Assembly: GCA_015039465.1 (NCBI GenBank)
Contig: MU130224.1
Coordinates: 70,210-134,209 of the forward strand
Length of the DNA: 64,000 nucleotides
Source of the DNA: Phlegmacium glaucopus
Taxonomy: Eukaryota; Basidiomycota; Agaricomycetes; Agaricales; Cortinariaceae
Direction of reading: 5' to 3'
The position numbers and the translations under genes were made by a program. Every line of letters starts with the position of its first letter. Position 1 is the stretch's first letter. This document shows, piece after piece, positions 1 to 13,213 of this stretch. Below the pieces are notes generated by a model. The model was not told where the DNA came from. It saw nothing but the letters and a program-made list of their open reading frames with translations, and did not search any database.

Positions 1-11
1 TCCCTACTGAG

Positions 12-638
12 CAAGGGGGCACCGGGATCGAAATTCCGGACCGGTACCTGGTTAGTTAGTCCAGCCGGAGGCCCTAAAAAAAAAAGGACTTCACCAGAAC
101 AAGGGTTTAAAACATCAATTTGAAGCTATTAAGGCCTTACTACATGCATAAGATGTGCAGAAATGAGTTTCTCTAGTAGCATAGGTCTGGTGTAGGTAGA
201 TAAGACTGTAATATTCATATTTTATGGGTGATCACACTATTTACAACCAGTATCTATAGGCAATTTGAAATGCACTGAAAATCCCTTCACCCAGGTACTT
301 GATGGTTGATCAGGTGGCACAATCAAATGTAATCAGTCTGGCTGTGAAACTCAATGGGTAAGTACCACATTATCAAGTAGGATTGTGCTGCATTACTTAC
401 CTGAGATGTTAGTATCACCTCTAATACCTAGAGTTGGAGCCCAGAATTAGGTTTGCACTGCTTGCGAGGTGTCTTCTGAGGCAAGGGGAGGCAAGCGAGC
501 ATGGAGGTGAGGATAGGATGATGTCATATTGCCATATATAGATGTGTTCCTGATTACATAAGTTAGTTAGTCCACCCAAAGTTGGCTTAAAAAATAAATC
601 GACCCCAGGTATTTTTTTTTGATCCTGGTGCCCCCTTG
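12..638. mobile_element. Non-autonomous hAT-like MITE with 8-bp target-site duplication
   Basis: The element starts CAAGGGGGCACCGGGATC and ends with the inverse of CAAGGGGGCACCAGGATC, so the outer 18 bases of the terminal inverted repeats differ at one position. Further in, both ends carry the ACTAACTAAC/GTTAGTTAGT motif. The octamer CTACTGAG flanks it on both sides (4-11 and 639-646), a perfect 8-bp target-site duplication. An 8-bp duplication with short inverted repeats is the hallmark of hAT-type insertion. No transposase is encoded in its 627 bp, so it must be mobilised in trans. Only 3 bp of the window precede the left duplication. Confidence 0.8.
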
Positions 639-646
639 CTACTGAG

Positions 647-3546
647 CTGCTTGGAAAGATTACCAGGCATCTCATCAAAGACATCAAAGATCTTTTTTAG
701 TGTCATGATGGATATAAGCAAAAGATCCTCCTAAATAAAATTATTGTACTCACCTTGCGACAGCGGAGGCTAACCATGTAAGTTGATACCTTCTTGGATA
801 TTGATGGGTTCCCTTCTACACGCACTTCACCATCTGATGAGGACATATTTGCTTCCATGGCTGGGATCCAATGCCAAGGACATGCCCGAATACATGGGTC
901 ATGCCTGCATGCATTTTCTGAGCATGGGTGTAGGAGCTGCAGGGGGTGGTGGGTGGTTTTCCATTGAGGCTGATCGTGTCACAGCTGTGAAAGGGATGAG
1001 GTTAAACTTTGAGTACAAGAAAGAAGAACTTACGAGTCCATAATCCAAGCAGTCATCATTTCATCCAAAGAGGGCAGTGGCGTGCATGAAAGGAACTGTT
1101 CCTGTTTGGTGATAGCGGTGGCTGGAGATGACAGGGAAGCTTATATGCTAAAAAGTTCCTGTCAGCTACCTTGCACATACCAGAAGAATATGTAAAGACT
1201 TACCTAGAAATGGTGCTACGCAATTTACACACCGTAAACTAGCATAGTGGGAGGCATGGGGCAGTCGCTTCGGGGCACCAGTACCAAAGGAGGGACAGGT
1301 AGTGGCGGTGGTGGAATTGCCAAGAAAGAAAGGCCAAGTTGCCACACATGTTTACGAGATGAGACGTAAGGGCATGGGATGGGTCTGGTCTGTGAGTGCA
1401 GCTTTGGAGCACCAGTATTGAAGGAGGGGTGGTGGGGGTGGGTTGAGAAAGAAAGGGTGAGGTGCCACTTGCGTTTATGAGACAAGACGTAAGGGTCTGG
1501 GATGTGGGCTGGTCTGTGAGAATGGTTGATGATCTTGGACAACTGTTGCTGATAAAGGAGGACCGTCCCTTATCACAGAAAAGACTGTTTATTATCAGTA
1601 AAAAAACAGTCAGGTCGTGAAAGAAATCACCTTGCGACTGTCAGTTTGCAACCTCACTCTGGCTTCGCAGTTTGATGGCATACCCTGTATCCAAAGGCAT
1701 GGGACCGTCCTCAGTCCAGATCTGCATGCGGATGGGTTACATGCTTACCTGGCTCATTTAATAATGAATTTGTTCGCACCGCAACCTGTGGTGTGTAGAT
1801 GTAAAACTCGCCCGAATACGAGATAATTGATCCCTGTCAAAAAAGAACAATAAATTGAGAGAGATTAAGCAAGAGCCTTCATCAACTGAATAAAATAAGA
1901 AACAGACCAATTTTCCAGCCACTATCTTTGTTCCTTCCCCTTCCTCTCAGTCTTTGTCTATCTCTCCCCAAGTTCAAATGTTGAACAACCTATGCCTGTG
2001 CTGTTCGGCTGTGGTGTCCTACCTCAGGTCATCCATGATCCAATCAATCAGGGCAAGTGGGACTCACCAGGGTGTTACTTGTGCATCGGCACAAGCTCTT
2101 CCACTACTAAAGAAGGAAGCCAAGCAATATCGAGGCTGGCGCCGCTGCCTGGGTGAGTTTGTTCAATTCAGCTTTTCGTCTAGTTGAAATCCGCGAGGGG
2201 CTGGGCATGCGAGGGGCTGGGAATGCTGAACAGATTGCGTGCCAGCACCCATGTTTCCGATAATGCAGTGTTTGATACTAGTGGCGGGTTGGCGTTGTTC
2301 GGATCCGAGTCCTGGGTGGCTCGTATAGGTAGGTGCTGGCTCGTGGGTTGCTTGCAGGGTCCTGCAGGCGGTTCAGATGGGAAGGGTGCAGGGCGTCGAC
2401 GGACCCCCGAGTTGGGCCCGCGAAGAGAGCGAGGGAGAGCAGGTGGCATCCCGGCTGGCTCACTTTGTGCTCGTCACATGCTCAGCCCCCCCTTTTTGGG
2501 ACTGCGGTTCGCAGCTTGACTTCATCTAAGTCAGTTATGGAGGGACTGGTAAATGCCATGCAAGGCAATGGCCCTCAGGTTATGTATTTTTGGAAGTGCT
2601 ATATGGCGCTGATAGATAGGATTTCTCAGTCAATGCACCAAACAAGATCGCATTGGACATGGCTCCTAATCATGTCAAATATCAGCCCTGGTTGCTCTCA
2701 TCACAGATGCCAGCAAGATTGTAGAGCAAATCAGCAAGCTCCGTCGTCCCCTCCCTCGACGATACTGAATCTCACCCTCTGGACAATGAGATATACGAAA
2801 AAAATCTAGGTAACCGTGATCCAGATAAAAAGCGCTTGCCTTCAACTTTGAACCACCGTCGCGCGACCTAGCCATACATTGGTCAACGTGAGCATTTGTG
2901 TCAATATTCATCACCATCACCCATTTTTCTAAATATATTCTCAGCGATTCATGTAATGCCAATTATTATATTGTTGAAAAGAGCTGTTTGAACGTCGGCG
3001 CTTACATACAAGGTTCTTTGATATTCTTCAAGAAAAGCCAGCTAGGGTGCATATCTCAGAAATCGGTCAGAAGTCTGGTATCTAATAAGCGCGGAAGGCT
3101 GGAAGAGTTCTCCGAATATTAGCTTCGATGCACATCTTCAGAGAGGGAGTGAATCCGAACGAATTAGTTGATCTCTCAAAAAAATTGAATCTTTACCAAT
3201 TGAAAAATGAAGTCTCGGAGAACGTTTTTGCCAACAACAGATTGAGCATGCAACTTCTCAGCGGTAACGCTTTATCTAGCCTCGGGCTCCATTTATCTGT
3301 GTTATTACTCCTTTAATATCTGATTGTTGTTACAATTGTGTTCAGTATGCTTTACTTGGTAGAACTCGCCTCCAGACTCCTGGAATAGTCTCTGGCCGTT
3401 TATTTCGAGCCTGCCAAGGCAGTCCAATGTTTTTACAAAGGAAGAACGTCCTTATTAGCAGTATGGGGAAGCGGCGAATGCTGATAGGCGTAAAAGTTGT
3501 TGCAAGTCAACACAATGCGTCGTAATTTGTATAACTTTGGAAGCAC
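647..3546. other. Stretch without a recognisable gene
   Basis: About 2.9 kb between the MITE and the URB1 stop codon. Open frames here are short (up to 158 codons), lie in competing frames on both strands and match no family I recognise. Apart from the tandem duplication at 1273-1520 I see only unstructured sequence. It may hold degraded transposon sequence or an unrecognised small host gene. Confidence 0.5.
1273..1520. repeat. Imperfect tandem duplication, two units of about 125 bp
   Basis: Two successive units (about 1273-1399 and 1405-1520) share the order GGGGCACCAGTA / GGAGCACCAGTA, a G-rich stretch, AAGAAAG, a TTGCCAC or GTGCCAC block, GAGACGTAAGGG or AAGACGTAAGGG, and GGTCTGGTCTGTGAG or GGCTGGTCTGTGAG. 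The divergence indicates an old duplication. A minus-strand open frame across it looks like a by-product of the repeat and was not called as a gene. Confidence 0.6.
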
Positions 3547-6500
3547 CTAGAAAGTATTTCGAAATGCTACGATTCTCAAAACCTCTGTTCGTGCCCATTC
3601 TCCAACCTGACTTCCTTCTCCATCTACAATCGTTCTCCAGACTAATAATTTTGGAGTCAACAAGTCCCACGCAGGACATTTCTGCTCTTGAGTCATTGCA
3701 GAGCGCCAAAGCATTTCCACCATCGATCCCCAAAGAAGCAGAGGATCTTTGATCAAGGATGGTTGATGAAGTCCGGAAGAACGGTGTAGTGAGGCGAGGG
3801 AGCTAGTTGGTAGCGTCGGAGAGACCTTTGAGCTAATGTCGACCTTCTTTTCGAACTTGTCCAAGCAATGCAAGGCATGATCGAGAAGAGTTGACAAGTT
3901 ATCGAGCGGAGATCCTGGCAATAACGAAAGCCGTAGGATGACAGGGGCGGCGTATGTCAGGTTCTCCAGAGCAGTAGCTGACAAAAAAAGGTTAATCCTT
4001 GATCATTTATCAATCCACGAACGAAGAACGTACGACAACTTTTTTCGTCTACCAAGTACTCAATGCATCTACCAATCGCGGAACGCCATTCACCATTCGT
4101 AGACGCTTCAATCTTATTCGAGTCTACTACGATAAGAATGTTTTCAAGGATTTTAATCCACGCAATACTCCCAAGGGTAGAATGTAGTATTTGAATCTCG
4201 ATCCAGGAGAGAAGTGCGAATTTGAGGACGAGAGAATTCGTTGCTTGAGCATTGCAAGTCAGGTTTGCAAGAACCTTGATGGTAAAGGGTAAGTTTAGAT
4301 AAGAGGAGGCGGTAAAAAAATCGCAATGAGGACCAACCTCCAAGATGCTCTGTCGAAGGATGATATCACTTTCTGAGCTCTGGTACAGACTTGCCAACAA
4401 CTCCCATGTATGCCTGCGTTTCAGCACTCGCCAGTCTTCCGTGCTCATCATCCCATCAGATAGAAATCGAATGATCCATCCACGTTCCTTCCTCCAATCA
4501 TCGGAGCTACTGTAAAGCATTCCATAGAGCATGGGCACATCCGTCGTGTCGAGCTCTGGACGTTGGAGAAGAAAACGAGCAGTAAGAGGATATATAAAGT
4601 TGGAAGGATAAAAAATGCCCCTCAAAGCGTGCATTAGGATGAGAGTGGTGTACGATGGGAGTCGATTAGGAGGTTCATTAGAATGGGTTCGGATAGTGTC
4701 TTTCAACATGTTAAGAATATATAACACGTGAGGCTTCTCCTGGAAGTCGGCGTGCTAGAAAGATATGAATTAGGTGTCTCGGAAACGCGTGAAGAACATT
4801 TTGCTTACCTCCATCTGTTTCCATAACGCAACAACCTGACACAAGGCGAGCTCACGCATCTGGCCATCTTTTGATGATAAGACTCGGATGAACAAGGAAA
4901 CAACATTGGACCTAAAAAGTTCTAGCCACGCAAACGCTGAGGATGGAGGCTGGTCTGCGAGCATCTGGCCGAAAAGGAGCATGACAAACACAGGGTCATA
5001 TAGATGTGCATCTTGGGTGTTGTTTGTCAACAAAGCGGATTGGTCCTCAACACACCGCCATCGTGGGAGGTTCAAACACGTCCGGAGCACCAGTATTGGG
5101 TCCAGGGATTGAAGGGCCTCCAACGCACTTTGAGAGGATGCATTAGACGTGGATGACCAACGGCTGAGAAGGGATGTAATCGATAACTTTCGTTGGTTCT
5201 CAAAAAGCTGTAAAATGGACAAAATGCGGAGGTCTGATAGCGACAATGTGCCGCGATAAGTAGGAACAATGGGTTCAATATGTGTGATTTGACATGTGTT
5301 CGTCGGATGTAGATGAAATAAGGAGTGTAGAAGTTCAATGATAGCATCCCGGATTGATGATACTTCGGGAGAGACGTTGGTGCAAAGTTTGTAGAAATGT
5401 GGGTGCTGGATGATATTTTGCAAATGACGATTGACAATGAGAGGCTAGATAATAATAGATCAATAAACACAAAACGTTGTATTTTACACAGAGAAATACA
5501 TACTTTGAGTTGAGTACTCGAAAGACAAATGACTGCAAGTTTGAGCGCTGAAACATTGCTGAATCGGCCTTGAATAATAACTGTCAAAAGTGTTTCCACC
5601 AAATGCGGTTTTGAAACAGAGGATAGTTTAATCAAGGAACCTGGCACCGGTTCAATACCCAACATGACGGAACACACGGAATATAATTGATTACATACCT
5701 AACTCATCCGCCAATTGCTTATCTACCATTGTTTCGTGATCCCCAACGAGTTGGTATTGATCAATCAGCCATTGCATTCCGCGGTCTACCAAGATAGATA
5801 TTACGCAGCTCACAGCTTTACCGAGTCTAGAAGCGAGGGCGACGCCTAGTGAAACGATTTCGAGCGAAACCGTTTTTTCTGTCATGGCGTTGACTTCTTC
5901 CGTAAAGACAGCCAGGAGGGCGGAGAGATCTCCGCCAGCGTTTGAGAGGATATTGATAATACACGATCGGCCGAGCTTTCGTAACACAACAGAAATGTTT
6001 TGATCTGCTAATACGCTGACGATTGGGGAGATATAAGGAAGCCACACGCTACTCTTTATGGATGAGGTCACTTGGGAGAGTGAAGAGTCGAGGACAGCAT
6101 GGAAAATGGGCAGTAAATGGTAGATCTGTCGTCGCGAACAGCTCTCCGTGCCTAGCCATTCAACAACACTTTCGCACTGACGATAGACCAACGCAGAGAT
6201 GATGCGGACAGTAGAATCAGACCACTTGTCTTGATTGAGAAATTGACGTATATCAAGTTCAGCTGCCAGAGTGTGGGTTCGATGAGACCAACGAGTATTT
6301 GCACGGTTGATGACTGTCACAAAATCAACCTCATTGGAGGTAGTAGTAAACAAAGGAGATCCATCCAAACCGATCGGTAATGAAGCTTCAATTGCAATGG
6401 CAATCAAATCTTCGAGGAGCAAAAAGTCCGGTAATACGGATCGTAAAGACAAAAGCTGAGGTAGTCGCTGTTTAAGAGTCAATTCAGATTCACTACGCGA

Positions 6501-9500
6501 CTTGAGGGCTTCCAACACGGTCTTGGTAACTTGCAAAGTTGGGAGAGTTGGCATATGGTGGACTCTTCCTTCCAAAACATCAAGGAGGTCCAAGAGAGAT
6601 GGTGACTCCAGATATCTGATCCACATACAGGCAGACAATACCTAGAAAAAAGTTGTTCATCGATAGGAAAAGGCCATAAAATTTTCAGAACTGACTGAAT
6701 ATTTATTTTTGCCATCAAGACCACCTTTTACTGCCGTGAGCCAGTGATAACTGATATCGGAAGCTAGCTTCCTATCATTTTCTGAAGCAGGGTTAAGAAC
6801 TGCCTCTGATAAAGATTGTACACCTGAAAATACTCTGAGAAAAAGAGGTAGGACAAACAATTAAACTGAGATTAACCTTGAAGAAGAATCTCGGTAGACG
6901 ATATCGTCATCATGACATCCTTTAAAATTCCAGGACGAACGAAAACAAACTCTTTCAATGAATCAAGGGATACAACGGGTAGGACATTTTTCGATTGTTG
7001 GAAGATAGAAGCAATGATAGACAGCTGAGCCCTGACAATTTCATCCCGTGGTCGAGAAGCCGCGATAGCGTGCATGACAAGATGTAGAACCTGCGTCAAC
7101 TCTACAAGTGTCGGCATATGCGTGAAAACCGCATCTGAGAGAATCGTCTGATGTTTCTTGTCCATAATCTGCTGTTCAGCCGCGTGAAGGAAAAGCCATT
7201 CAAAATTGAGACTACCAGACACATTCATCAACTCTATAGCAAGGATCTGGTGGAAAGAACTTACTAGGGACGGAGGTCAGAAAACCTTGACAAGACATCT
7301 AGCGCCTCCCAGAGATCAGTGCGTTCAAATGTCCAATATTCCTGGATGACATGGATGGTTGGTAAATGGACTTTAATGACAAGATCGATTAGTCGTTTCA
7401 GATCACGGGTACCTAACGGGTGGGGAACAGTTCTCATCCAGTCGACAAGCTCAAGCGCAGCAAAGGCTCGAAGTTGTTTGGATACAGCTGACAGAATTAT
7501 ATCAGCATGACATATATATCGCAGGGAGAGACAAATCATTAACTTACGAAGAGGTACCTGCTCAGCTCTGTCGAGATAGGCCTGAACTTCTGTGCTACTG
7601 CTGATAGCGGAACTATCCGACAAAGGACGGTGGCGAAACGTTAGGCTGTCACGGAGCATGCCAACCTCACGTCGAATAGAACCTGAAAAGATAGGAAATC
7701 CTTCAAACAAGCGTTCCGGGCGTGAAAAGATCTCGTCAATTTTTGCTGCAACCGCATGTAAGAATTGTAGATCTGATTGCTTGCTTGATAGATAAAACAA
7801 GAGTTTGCGAATAAAAGAGGTGATGCCGAGTATGTGCGAAGGGATGAGCAGTTTATTAGCCACTTTCGCATCGAGTTGTTCGACGATCGTCATAAGCAAT
7901 GAACTGGGATATATGTCGAATGAGTAATTGGGTTCGGATTCTGCATTTGAGGTTAAAGTCTGGGCAAGTGAACGAACGTCTTCAAGATATCGGTAAGGTG
8001 TTTTGAGGCATCGTTGAACGCAATCATCAAGGAACATGATAACTGCATCGGCTTCATCCAACAGAGGTCCACCATCAGCTACTTCCCCTTCGCCATTCGA
8101 AGGTCGCATCGTCGGAAGGGCTTTCAACCAAAGGTCGGATTCATGAGGATCTTCCTGAAATAAGATACTTTGTGACAGGACATGTCGAAGAAGAGAAGAA
8201 AGTTTGCTTCGAATTGCAGGTATGGTAGCTGATGCCAGTGCACGCAGTAGAATACAGAAAGGACTATGCGTCAATGATCCTGTAATGTAAGCATAAGTTC
8301 GAGCTTTTTTTGAATGTAAAGACTATTTGAACGGTACCTATTTTGCTCGTCCATACAAATTGATCACTGTCATTCAGAAGCTTTAGTATATGAAGTTGTT
8401 GAACCCTGTATAGTCTCGAAGCCGCATCAGTGGCCTCCTGGTCCAATGAACCTCCTTCGGTTGTAAATGTTTGAAGTAGTTTCCCGAGTTCAAAGTGAGC
8501 CTCTGCCACCATCGAGGGTAATGAGCAATGATACAACCAGAGCAATCTCTGCGCACTCTCGGCTAGCAGTGCTTTTTTTGTTGGATTTGGCTGCGGTATA
8601 GGTCCACCAGGAACGTCCGGGTGTTTCTGGTGGGAAAAGGCGACCACAACCTGGAAATCAGGTACACGACGTCGAACTTCTCGTTCCAGTTCTCTTCGTC
8701 TTTTACGCCACTGTCCATCTTCGTCATCTTCCTCCAGAGCGTGCGCAACCTTCCGAAGATGTGCATCTACGACTTGGTATTTAACGAGACATTTTGTTAA
8801 GGCTAGAGCTGTGCAATGCTGGACTAAACCAGATGAAGATAAAAGACCTTTGGAGAAATGAATTTTGGTCTGTACTGATGGCAGGATGTTCTCAATCAAT
8901 GTGGATAGAGACGGTGGAGTTGGCTGATAAAACTGGGAACTGGGTAGGTAAAAAGAGGCGGAAGGGACAGGAAGCGAGATAATACAGCCAAAGAAGCCTA
9001 TATTCGTAATCCATTTCGACGACAGGCGAGGTTCCAAAGTCAAAGCCGCTGAAGACCAAAAGCTAGTCAAAATTTAACCTCAGTTCCAAGGTTCGCGCAA
9101 ACGAATGACTCACCCAGCGACGAGTTCAGGACAGGCCATCATGATTTTTGTTGCTAGTTCTTGTTGCCTTGAATCTTCATTTACTTTGAGAGTTTTAAGA
9201 ACGTTGGCGAGAATTTTGTTATAAATCCGACTGGTTTTGCGTTTGGACTCTTCGTTGTCATTTGTGTAGATATCGTCGGGATCCGAATCTCTTGGGTACC
9301 ATCCCCGATCCTTGAAGCATATACCAGTACCTGGTCGGGTGCAAGTTGCCAGTAAAAAGTGGTGGACTAGGTTGGCAGGAACATGATCGTCGTCCTCGTC
9401 GTCGGATAAGTGACGGTCATATAGCTTGATCAGCTGTGCACACAGCAATTAGTAACAAAACAACTTGCGAAAAACATAATAAGCATACGTGTCCTATAAT

Positions 9501-10510
9501 CATTTCGTTAAATAGACCAATTTTCAAGGTTCGCTTCAATTTGGCGTCTGACCAAATGCCAGCCCAGCACACTTCCAATACCCTTCTTACTAGCGAATAA
9601 TGATCTTGACTGATACCCTTGAATATTGCGAGAAACGGTTCACGATGTTGCTCTATAAAGGTGGTTTTTGTTTGTGTTGTGTTATCGGAATCCACAAAAG
9701 AGAGGAGGAGCAGAACGTAGAGCGTTCGGATGTCTTATGAACCCTGGACTTAGTTAAAGGAAGGAGAATGGTATAGGGATGAAATGGACCTGGTCTTGTA
9801 AGTGGGTCAACTCGGTCTAGTGTACCCTGGGATTTACGTCGCATGTTCAACAATTTGGGCAGGGACTGTAACAAGATATGTGAGCAGCTTGTCAGCTGCA
9901 AAGGTTATCAACATACTTTGAGTTCCCAAGGAAAACTTTCAAGGACAAATTTTCGATATTGTCCACCGGCAAACTTCGACATCACATTGAATAACTTCAA
10001 CGTCACGATGATAAGTTCGTTGTGTGAACTTCCGATATAAGACTGTAGTCGACGAATGTTGGAGGGGTTCAAAAGTGTCTTCATGATTGGTTGACCCAAC
10101 GAGTAGTCAGTGTAATGGAAGGACAACAATGCCATGATGGAGGACGTGAGCGATACAACGAGAGCTAGAAACGAAGGTTGACGCTGAACAGGATATTAGA
10201 TCGACTTCTTATCAAGAGGACAACGAGACGCACTGGGTTCGCCTTATCCCATATGCCAAATAAATCCTGCGCGCCCGGTGAGCTCTCCAACCATTGCTTC
10301 AGAAATATGAGTCTATCGTCCTGGGGCGGGATTGCCGTGTCTTGTGGTTGTACAGTCAACTGATTGCGGATACTTGTAAGAGCTAGAAATTATTTGGAAA
10401 ACAACAGTGCAATAAAACCAAAAATACTGACCCTCCGTTAAGACTTCAGGGATCTGAGAACGCAAAGCAGATCGCAATTCCGAAATGCCCTTGAATTTGG
10501 GTGTGGGCAT
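3547..10510 (-). CDS. URB1: URB1/Npa1 nucleolar pre-ribosomal-associated protein, multi-exon
   Basis: This is the fungal Urb1/Npa1 protein, a very large helical-repeat scaffold needed in the nucleolus for early 60S pre-ribosome assembly. The N-terminal Npa1 domain spans roughly 10510-9100: a helix containing LKQWLESSPGAQDLF, then DYSLGQPIMKTLLNPSNIRR, then the landmark HHFLLATCTRPGTGICFKD at about 9360-9300. The C-terminal Urb1 domain lies at about 4730-4340, with FLLQRPELDTTDVPMLYGML and ERGWIIRFLSDGM. The start is the ATG at 10510 (reading MPTPKFKGI). The coding sequence is cut by many short GT..AG introns. I estimate around 2,000 residues, in the range of the yeast and human proteins. No in-frame damage was seen within the exons. 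Individual exon ends were not all resolved. Confidence 0.88.
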
Positions 10511-10637
10511 TGTTCTTATGACAGAAAAAATGTCACGCCGTCACATTGATATAAGCTTTGACAGTCCTGACACATGCATATGCTTAAACGACGTTTCCTG
10601 TCATTAAGTATACCCTCTTTCTTTGCAGACTTCCACC
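10511..10637. promoter_or_regulatory. Divergent (bidirectional) promoter region of URB1 and the HD-domain gene
   Basis: Only 127 bp separate the two start codons, which point away from each other. Both genes must therefore draw their core promoter and 5' leaders from this interval, or transcription must begin inside the neighbour. A pyrimidine-rich stretch (CCTCTTTCTTTGCAG) precedes the plus-strand start. No clear TATA box was seen. Confidence 0.55.
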
Positions 10638-13213
10638 ATGGACGAGGATGAAATGTTTATCCACTACCCCAAAGCTCCTGTACGCCAAATTAAGGATACC
10701 ATCTATGATCAAAGTAAGGTTTAGTGCATCCCTTATCCCCTTTACGGAGATTGACGTCTGCTTTAGTCCCAATATCTCCGACACTCTCGCGGTTTATTGA
10801 TACGTACTTAAGCATTGATATATGTCTAACTAAAAGAGTACTGATGACGTTATTTTAGGAAGCAATTCCAGAGATTGCGGAATATCAAGCAACTTGGGAC
10901 GACTTCATATGTTTGGCCGGGTGCCTCTCATACTCGGTTCGAACACTCTTTGGGTATGACTTACCTACTGGCTGTTATCCAAACGTGGCCCATTTCCAAA
11001 TTTAGGTGTTGCATATCTCGCTCGCATGATGGCCACGCATATACAAAGTCAAAAAGAACTTGAGATTACGGACCGTGATGTTGGTTGTATCGAGCTTGCA
11101 GGACTCTGCCATGATCTTGGTCACGGCCCCTGGAGCCACGTCTGGGACAATCTTTTCATTCCAGCTGCATTGTAAGCACCAATTTTTCACCTTGGGGTTT
11201 TCTTCCTCGGAATTGTACATTTCTATGCTTCAAAAAAGATAGCCAAAGGCTTTGTTCTCTTTCAATAAACAGGTTCCTTCTTGCGAGGGGCTGGTTTGCA
11301 TGGTCATCCGGGAAATTCATGTCAGCGTTATGTGCGTTGACCACTAGCATAAAGTTCACTGCTCGGCTTCACGCTGTGGTGATTCAGGAACCCATAAGAC
11401 AGCTATGCCTCGTTCACTTTTTTTTTTCCCCCATATATATGCGTTCTTCCTACCGTTCTCTCTCCTTTCGCCATTTCTCACTTTTCTTTTTGTAATACAT
11501 GATAGGAAAGACAAGCAATGGAGTCATGAGGACGGGTCTGAAATCATGTTTGATTACCTTGTGCGAGATAACAACATCCCAATACCGATGAAAGATCAAC
11601 AATTCATTAAAGCGCTTATTGCTGGCCAATCCTCCCGCACGTAAGTTCCTTTTTTTATGCACATAAGCTTTCTTTTCTGAAAAACTTCTTTTTTTTGTTT
11701 TGTTTTGTTTGATAGCCCTGATGAAAAGTCATTCCTTTTCGACATCGTAGCAAACAAAAGGAATGGGCTTGATGTAGACAAGTACTTTGTCCTTTCTTCA
11801 TGATATCTTTATAATTCTTCGCTAAACCAATCTTAGAATTGACTACATTCATCGTGATTCGCATATGTTGGGTGATCCTATTCACTTGTCGCCTGTTCGG
11901 TAAGTCATTTGGTAAAATGAAAGATTATGCATTGTGGGCTGAAGCTACAGATTAGCCTCGTCAATTCCGCACGCGTCCTTGACAACCAAATTTGTTACCA
12001 CATCAAGGACGCAAACCACATCTACGATATTTGTTACGCACGCTTCAAAATGCACAAAATATGCTATAATCATAAAGCAGGTACGTGTGTTCCTTTTCAT
12101 TTCAATGCCTAGTAGTCAGCGTGATCTCATTGAAAGTTGGGTATATAGCCGTTTCAATTGAATACATGATCATCGACGCACTCCTGAGTGCAGATCCTCA
12201 TCTGAATATTGCCAACCGGGTTTTCGAGCCCGAACGATACTTACATTTGACCGACACTATCATGCCCCTCATCGAGGCAACCACCGAACCTGTAAAACAA
12301 TCTTTTCATCTATCTACGGTTCTTGTATGTTTTAACTTGCTTATTTTTCCACTCAGGAACTTGCACAAGCTCGTGCCATATTTGATCGGATCCGCACTCG
12401 CGATCTCTATAAATGTGTTGATTTCAAAGTAATCGATTGGCCCATGCGATCTCTATTTCAGAAACACATAACAGCCGCCCGTATCGTGGAAGCTTGCAGA
12501 GCACTGCCAACACCAACAACGACTGAGGATGGGGGTTCTTTGTCCACGACTTCTCTCCAAGAATCTGATGTGATCGTTAGCTTTGTCCTGATGCATTTTG
12601 GTATGAAGGAAAAGAACCCGTTGGATTTTATTAGGTTTTATTCGAAACAGGATTATACTCGTAAGGCTCTTCCTCTTTTTCTTCTTTTTAACTACCTGTT
12701 TTTAATTGCAAATGCCTTTTGATTATAGGGAGCTACAAAGCTCAACGAGGCGATTACTCGGGGATGACCCCACAGTGGTTCGGGGAAGACCTCCTTCGGG
12801 TTTACACCAAAAAACCTCAATTTTTCGGCTTAGTTCAAGCAGGTTACCGTGCCGTGTTGGCTACCATGCCCAACGAATTCGACTTGACGCGTCCTGAGAC
12901 CTCAGCGATCCCCGACCCTATGGCACCTACTCCTCCTTCAACAGAGACAGAGGCTCCTTCCACGCCTAAAGCGGATGGCCATTCACGCAACAGTAGTTTC
13001 ACTTTCTCAAGCGCGCCGTTGTCTGCCACTACTACGCCTTTCTCAAACAATAGTTTCACAACTGTGCCACCTTCCTTCGCGCCGAGCAGTCCACCCCGGA
13101 ATAGTAAGAAGCGTCGGAGTGCGACTGGGAAACGTCTACATGAGGATTCGAAGACTTTTTCTCGAGATGATGATAATCCGAAGAAAAAACAGAAGCAGTG
13201 GCCAACCAAGTAG
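10638..13213 (+). CDS. SAMHD1-like HD-domain deoxynucleotide triphosphohydrolase
   Basis: The protein belongs to the SAMHD1/dGTPase HD-domain family, which hydrolyses dNTPs to deoxynucleoside and triphosphate. The metal site is visible: HTRFEHSLG supplies the first histidine, [12 protein letters not shown] the HD pair and following histidines, and the later block reading [12 protein letters not shown] is also typical. [20 protein letters not shown] just before the first motif matches the family closely. The start ([11 protein letters not shown]) opens directly after the leader; the first introns end at about 10767 and 10859. The intron at about 11173-11504 is unusually long for this locus (332 bp). 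The C-terminus (12900-13213) is a serine/proline/threonine-rich tail ending in a basic KKKQKQ cluster, a possible nuclear localisation signal. There is no SAM domain before the HD domain. Confidence 0.88.

Noticed and set aside
2180..2809. Overlapping frames of 61-158 codons on both strands
   Set aside because: Locally GC-rich sequence keeps several frames open; none shows a known motif or convincing start and splice context.
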